DNA of 64,000 bases from JAPPLB01 sp965206655 (GTDB lineage: Bacteria > Acidobacteriota > Terriglobia > Bryobacterales > UBA6623): the NCBI GenBank assembly GCA_965206655.1, contig CBDBKC010000027.1:114379-178378 (forward strand), in the 5' to 3' direction. The translations under genes and the position numbers were made by a program. The stretch's first letter is position 1; every line of letters begins with the position of its first letter. The notes under the pieces were generated by a model, which was given only the letters and a program-made list of their open reading frames with translations, made no database searches and was not told where the DNA came from. Below are positions 62,201-64,000 of the stretch, piece after piece.

Positions 62201-62306
62201 GCTCGTTCACACCGGGTAGGCGCCGGCTCTCGTTCCCCGAAAACAAGAATGCCGTGACGGCTATCACCGTCAAAGCGAGCCATGAAATTGCACGACGTTG
62301 TGTCAT
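59211..62306 (-). CDS. SBBP-repeat protein with Solibacter-type TIGR03437 C-terminus
   Basis: 1031 residues from the ATG at 62306, after which a signal peptide follows (RAISWLALTVIAVTAFLFSG). Residues about 45-240 are a secreted N-terminal domain (PVYFVENRGQLPSDVAFHIEGAKQHITFHRGGLTFLF, YGNLWPGIDLAYTTLFGNLKATFTV). Residues about 242-275 are entirely encoded by palindromic element D. Then GFRLGDYDPTKPLIIDP leads into seven SBBP beta-propeller repeats (YLGGxxxDEGxGIAVDxxGNAYVxGxT). The end is the TIGR03437 domain (NAATSVQFPDPLHPTAPGSIVSIFG, DQINAQMPWAV, VALNQLNAFVP). Such proteins are exported by Acidobacteria; function unknown, possibly surface adhesion or polymer binding. Confidence 0.93.
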   Translation of the reverse strand: MTQRRAISWLALTVIAVTAFLFSGNESRRLPGVNERAQSRAWGELPVYFVENRGQLPSDVAFHIEGAKQHITFHRGGLTFLFADHPVRPEAISVAFPSSKSAHGGGTTLRFVNPNPDSWPIGRRRSASKFQFYLGSRDRWRENVPAYGEIVYGNLWPGIDLAYTTLFGNLKATFTVHPVSDTKKIRFAYDGAELSLLENGRLEIRTTAGSFEDAAPSAYQRIGGEQREVPVSFELISAGSRAVKRSGTVRDAPLEGRRAKELSERRLGESPSFHSRSVSATQYGFRLGDYDPTKPLIIDPSVVVYAGYLGGFRDDEGTGIAVDAEGAAYIVGRSNSLRAAPPEGGAPPTDAFVIKINAAGTELAYAVRIGGDEEDRGLDIAVDDDGNAYITGSTSSSEASFPLKDGLDMTFAGGFRDAFVLKLDPAGLLAYSSYLGGSEADEGLGIAVDGERAVYVSGETRSTETDDFPLAVGPDLTHNGSSDAFITKVNPAGDAIVFSGYLGGASRETAIDVAVDRQGNAYLTGEVFSDEVTFPVAIGPGLSFSSGLRDAYVAKVRADGGGFDYVGYVGGASDDFANGIAVDSAGHAYLVGTTFSTEETFPVKVGPSLVLVAANDAFVAKVSPSGADLIFAGYIGGFGTDIGRGIAIDKHRDLYVTGRTLSVEVGFPVLIGPDLDFNGGAGDGFLAKVRSDGTGLIQAGYIGGFDADEGTAIAVDREGNAYVAGSTFSTEFRGFPATAAPAPQSFGGSDAFVAKISTEALDRPFEVAGNGVLNAATSVQFPDPLHPTAPGSIVSIFGSFAWISESAAGTPLPGELGDVTVTFDGIPAPLFAVVRGDDFNPPLGFDQINAQMPWAVDTADGTASVVVTHDGMSTAPRDVQVASVSPGIFTFQFGTGPAIVQNLNFQGDDVINGSIAQAADSIPGVITQAAPVGGIVIVFANGLGDVDLAVSDGVPAGPDLRRVTGDIRLFIGGVEAEIIDAAVLHPTLVALNQLNAFVPNVEPGDEVSIQIEANGILSRLDVFIAVREAVK
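60120..61410 (-). repeat. Seven SBBP repeats (coding)
   Basis: Each unit is about 57-62 codons and centres on Y-x-G-Y-(L/I/V)-G-G followed by a DEG-type turn, (I/V)AVD, and Y(V/L/I)xG. The seven starts read YAGYLGGF, YAVRIGGD, YSSYLGGS, FSGYLGGA, YVGYVGGA, FAGYIGGF and QAGYIGGF. They should close one or more beta-propellers. Confidence 0.85.
61482..61583. repeat. Palindromic element copy D, in frame inside a gene (102 bp)
   Basis: The ends are a perfect 12-bp inverted repeat (GCTGTGAAAAGA/TCTTTTCACAGC). GGGGACTCTCC, AAGCGCCGC, AAGCGGCGCGTC and GAACTGTCCCC show it belongs to the family of copies A-C. At 102 bp it is exactly 34 codons and carries no stop in the reading frame of the SBBP gene, where it reads AVKRSGTVRDAPLEGRRAKE and on to SFHS. 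Confidence 0.88.
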
Positions 62307-62391
62307 TGCGACCGGCAAACTGTTCCTACGGACACTTCATGATGGCAGCGTGTACAGCCGTGTGCTGTTCTTCGAAGTACCTTGCGCGGGG

Positions 62392-62452
62392 TCAATCCGT
62401 GGGAAACGAAAGCGGGAATGTCGGTTCAGTTGCCTGGTGCCGCACCCGCGGC
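62392..62452 (-). pseudogene. Lost C-terminal tail of the first creatininase gene
   Basis: In the +1 frame this reads EPRVRHQATEPTFPLSFPTD then stop, which matches the tail ELRVRHQASEPTFPLSFPTD of the neighbouring paralogue. An extra T (ATTTGAG instead of ATTGAA-type) creates the TGA that ends the intact frame at 62453. Confidence 0.8.
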
Positions 62453-63256
62453 TCAAATCTTGCGGGCCTGGTATTCAGCGATAAAGTCGCTGAGTTGACG
62501 GGCGGCTTCCTCAAGGCAAAGCTTCCCCTTTTCGGCGGTGGCTTTTTCAGCTTCACCCATGACCCCGGTGTCAGAGAACTGGCTGGTCCACTCGCCTTCG
62601 CCGATGGCGCCGGAGCCGAACAGGTCGCTGTAGATAAACTTCGAGCCCCTCGAGGTGGTTCTGGCGATCTCGCTCTTGATCTTGTCCTTGCGGACGCTTT
62701 CCGGCGAAAGATGGAGGAGCATAGAGGTTTCGAGTTCGCCGGCATGGTCGCAGCCTCCAGGGAAGAGGCTTTCCCGCCATTTTCCCTGAAACGCAGGGTC
62801 GACTTCGAGAAGTCGCCACCAGTTGCAGAACACACAGTGCGCATCCGTCTCGACAATCAAGCGGCGGCCGACCATCTCGACGAGCGGACCGTTGGGGCCG
62901 TGTCCGTTGACGATCACCATCTTCTTGAAACCGTGATAGGCGAGGCTCTTGCAGATGTCGAGGACGAACTGGACGAAGTGCTCGAAGTGAATGTTCAGCG
63001 AGCCGGGGAAGTCCATCACGTGATGCACGTAGCCGTAACTGACCGGCGGCACAACCAGGGTCAGCTCGGGGCGCAGGCGGGCGGCTTCCGTGGCGACAGC
63101 GTTGGCACAGACGTGGTCGACCTTGAGCGGCAGATGCGGGCCGTGTTGTTCGATGGCTCCCGTCGGGATAATCGGGATCTTGCCCATCGCAACGGCTTCG
63201 TTGACTTCGGGCCAGGTGAGCTCATCAAAGCGGTATTCGTCACGGACAGTGCGCAT
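62453..63256 (-). CDS. Creatininase-family amidohydrolase, copy 1
   Basis: 267 residues. The metal-binding motif GAIEQHGPHLPLKVDH carries Glu, His and Asp ligands, VIVNGHGPNGPLV supplies another histidine, and FPGGCDHAGELETSMLLHLSPESV supplies the final glutamate, as in creatinine amidohydrolase and related amidases (for example mycofactocin MftE-like and FAPy deformylase-like members). About 88% identical to the next gene over the shared part. A single extra base near the 3' end removes about 20 residues that the paralogue still has. An AGGATC-type site precedes the ATG. Cytoplasmic, substrate unknown. Confidence 0.9.
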   Translation of the reverse strand: MRTVRDEYRFDELTWPEVNEAVAMGKIPIIPTGAIEQHGPHLPLKVDHVCANAVATEAARLRPELTLVVPPVSYGYVHHVMDFPGSLNIHFEHFVQFVLDICKSLAYHGFKKMVIVNGHGPNGPLVEMVGRRLIVETDAHCVFCNWWRLLEVDPAFQGKWRESLFPGGCDHAGELETSMLLHLSPESVRKDKIKSEIARTTSRGSKFIYSDLFGSGAIGEGEWTSQFSDTGVMGEAEKATAEKGKLCLEEAARQLSDFIAEYQARKI

Positions 63257-63276
63257 GGTTCGTAGATCCTAGCGAA

Positions 63277-64000
63277 TTAGTCCGTCGGAAACGAAAGCGG
63301 AAATGTCGGCTCACTTGCTTGGTGCCGCACCCTCAGTTCAATCTCACGCGCCTGATACTCCGCAATAAAGTCGCTGAGCTGCCGGGCGGATTCCTCTAAA
63401 CAAAGCTTGCCCTTTTCGGCGGTGGCCTTCTCGGCCTCACCCATCACGCCACTGTCGCTAAACTGACTCGTCCATTCCACTTCACCGATCGCTCCGCGTC
63501 CGAACAGGTCGGTGTAGTTGAACTTCGAGCCTCTCTTGTTCGTCTTCGAGATTTCGCTCTTGATCTTGTCCTTGCGAACGCTTTCGGGGGCGAGGTGCAG
63601 CAGCATCGAGGTTTCGAGTTCGCCGGCGTGTGCACAGCCGCCGGGGAAGACGCTTTCGCGCCACTTCTTGTGAAACTCGGGGTCGACTTGTAGGAGCTGC
63701 CACCAGTTGCAGAAGACGCAGTGCGCGTCGGTTTCGAGGATGACGCGGCGGCCGACCATCTCGACGAGCGGTCCGTTGGAACCGTGTCCGTTGACGATGA
63801 CCATCTTCTTGAAGCCGTGATAGGCGAGGCTTTTGCAGATATCGAGAACGAATTGGATGAAGTGCTCGAAGTGGATGTTGATGGAGCCGGGGAAATCCAT
63901 CACATGATGGACGTAGCCATAGCTGACCGGCGGCAGGACCAAGGTCATCTCCGGGCGCAGACGGGCGGCTTCCGTGGCGACGGCGTTGGCGCAGACGTGA
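63277..64000 (-). CDS. Creatininase-family amidohydrolase, copy 2 (5' end outside window)
   Basis: The frame is open to the right edge (it begins HVCANAVATEAARLRPEMTLVLPPVSYG), so the start and first metal motif lie outside. NGHGSNGPLVEMVGRR and FPGGCAHAGELETSMLLHLAPESVRKDKIKSEI are nearly the same as in copy 1. The end is complete: ELRVRHQASEPTFPLSFPTD. It lies 20 bp upstream of copy 1 on the same strand, a clear tandem duplication, and the two are probably transcribed together. Confidence 0.9.
   Translation of the reverse strand, partial: HVCANAVATEAARLRPEMTLVLPPVSYGYVHHVMDFPGSINIHFEHFIQFVLDICKSLAYHGFKKMVIVNGHGSNGPLVEMVGRRVILETDAHCVFCNWWQLLQVDPEFHKKWRESVFPGGCAHAGELETSMLLHLAPESVRKDKIKSEISKTNKRGSKFNYTDLFGRGAIGEVEWTSQFSDSGVMGEAEKATAEKGKLCLEESARQLSDFIAEYQAREIELRVRHQASEPTFPLSFPTD

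Noticed and set aside
62282..63265. 327-codon plus-strand frame opposite the creatininase gene
   Set aside because: Antisense shadow of a well-supported gene with metal motifs; no coding signal of its own.

Overview
The window reads as chromosomal DNA of an acidobacterium close to the Solibacter/Bryobacter lineage. The evidence is family content: a VWFA-related acidobacterial protein at the left edge, a large SBBP-repeat protein ending in the Solibacter-type TIGR03437 domain, transmembrane kinases and winged-helix sensors carrying PD40 propellers, two DUF1549/DUF1553-DUF1501 gene pairs with planctomycete-type cytochrome c domains, tandem creatininase-family genes, and several Tat-exported enzymes. 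The DNA is GC-rich, and GTG and TTG starts are common. No rRNA, tRNA, CRISPR array or phage module was seen.

Layout. 1-12.9 kb is mostly metabolic: quinone oxidoreductase, XdhC plus a MobA-like nucleotidyltransferase (molybdenum hydroxylase maturation), two very small membrane proteins, ferrochelatase, CcmC/CcmD (haem and cytochrome c maturation), a Tat-exported SelA-like PLP enzyme, a class C beta-lactamase-fold hydrolase, a TPR-YjbR fusion, an acetamidase/formamidase and a DUF899 protein. 13-20.7 kb holds two paralogous Ser/Thr kinases with PD40 sensor domains; the second is cut by an ISKra4-type element. 20.8-32 kb is the cell-envelope and RNA core, all on the minus strand: mreB-mreC-mreD-mrdA-rodA for rod shape, then RNase E/G with a giant acidic insert, MTA phosphorylase, a PfkB kinase and a cupin. 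32.3-41.4 kb has an alginate-export-like porin, a Tat amidohydrolase, a Gfo/Idh/MocA oxidoreductase, a TPR protein and the first DUF1549-DUF1501 pair. 41.4-45.4 kb is a winged-helix/PD40 sensor split by an IS200-type element, with an IS1595-type element inserted just upstream of its start. 45.5-58 kb has a zincin-like protease, a cytochrome-ankyrin-toroid protein, a tautomerase, a hemerythrin, the second DUF1549-DUF1501 pair split by an IS4-type element, a 2-hydroxyacid dehydrogenase/HpaI aldolase pair and an AIR-synthase-like protein. 58-64 kb has a GH43-like lipoprotein, the SBBP/TIGR03437 protein and two creatininase paralogues; the last runs off the window.

The most unusual signal is mobile and repeat DNA acting on genes. 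Four IS elements of four families are present. For all four the flanking repeats can be read directly, and for three of them the interrupted reading frames can be restored exactly. A separate family of about 100-bp palindromic elements occurs at four loci: one intergenic, two upstream of the kinases, and one lying entirely in frame inside the SBBP protein, where it encodes 34 extra residues without breaking the gene. Other points of interest are the swapping of one membrane/propeller module between a kinase and a winged-helix output, a degenerate second kinase N-lobe, a 440-residue acidic insert in the S1 domain of RNase E/G, an A8 slippery stretch joining the two ISKra4 frames, and a 70-nt three-hairpin cloverleaf-like structure.
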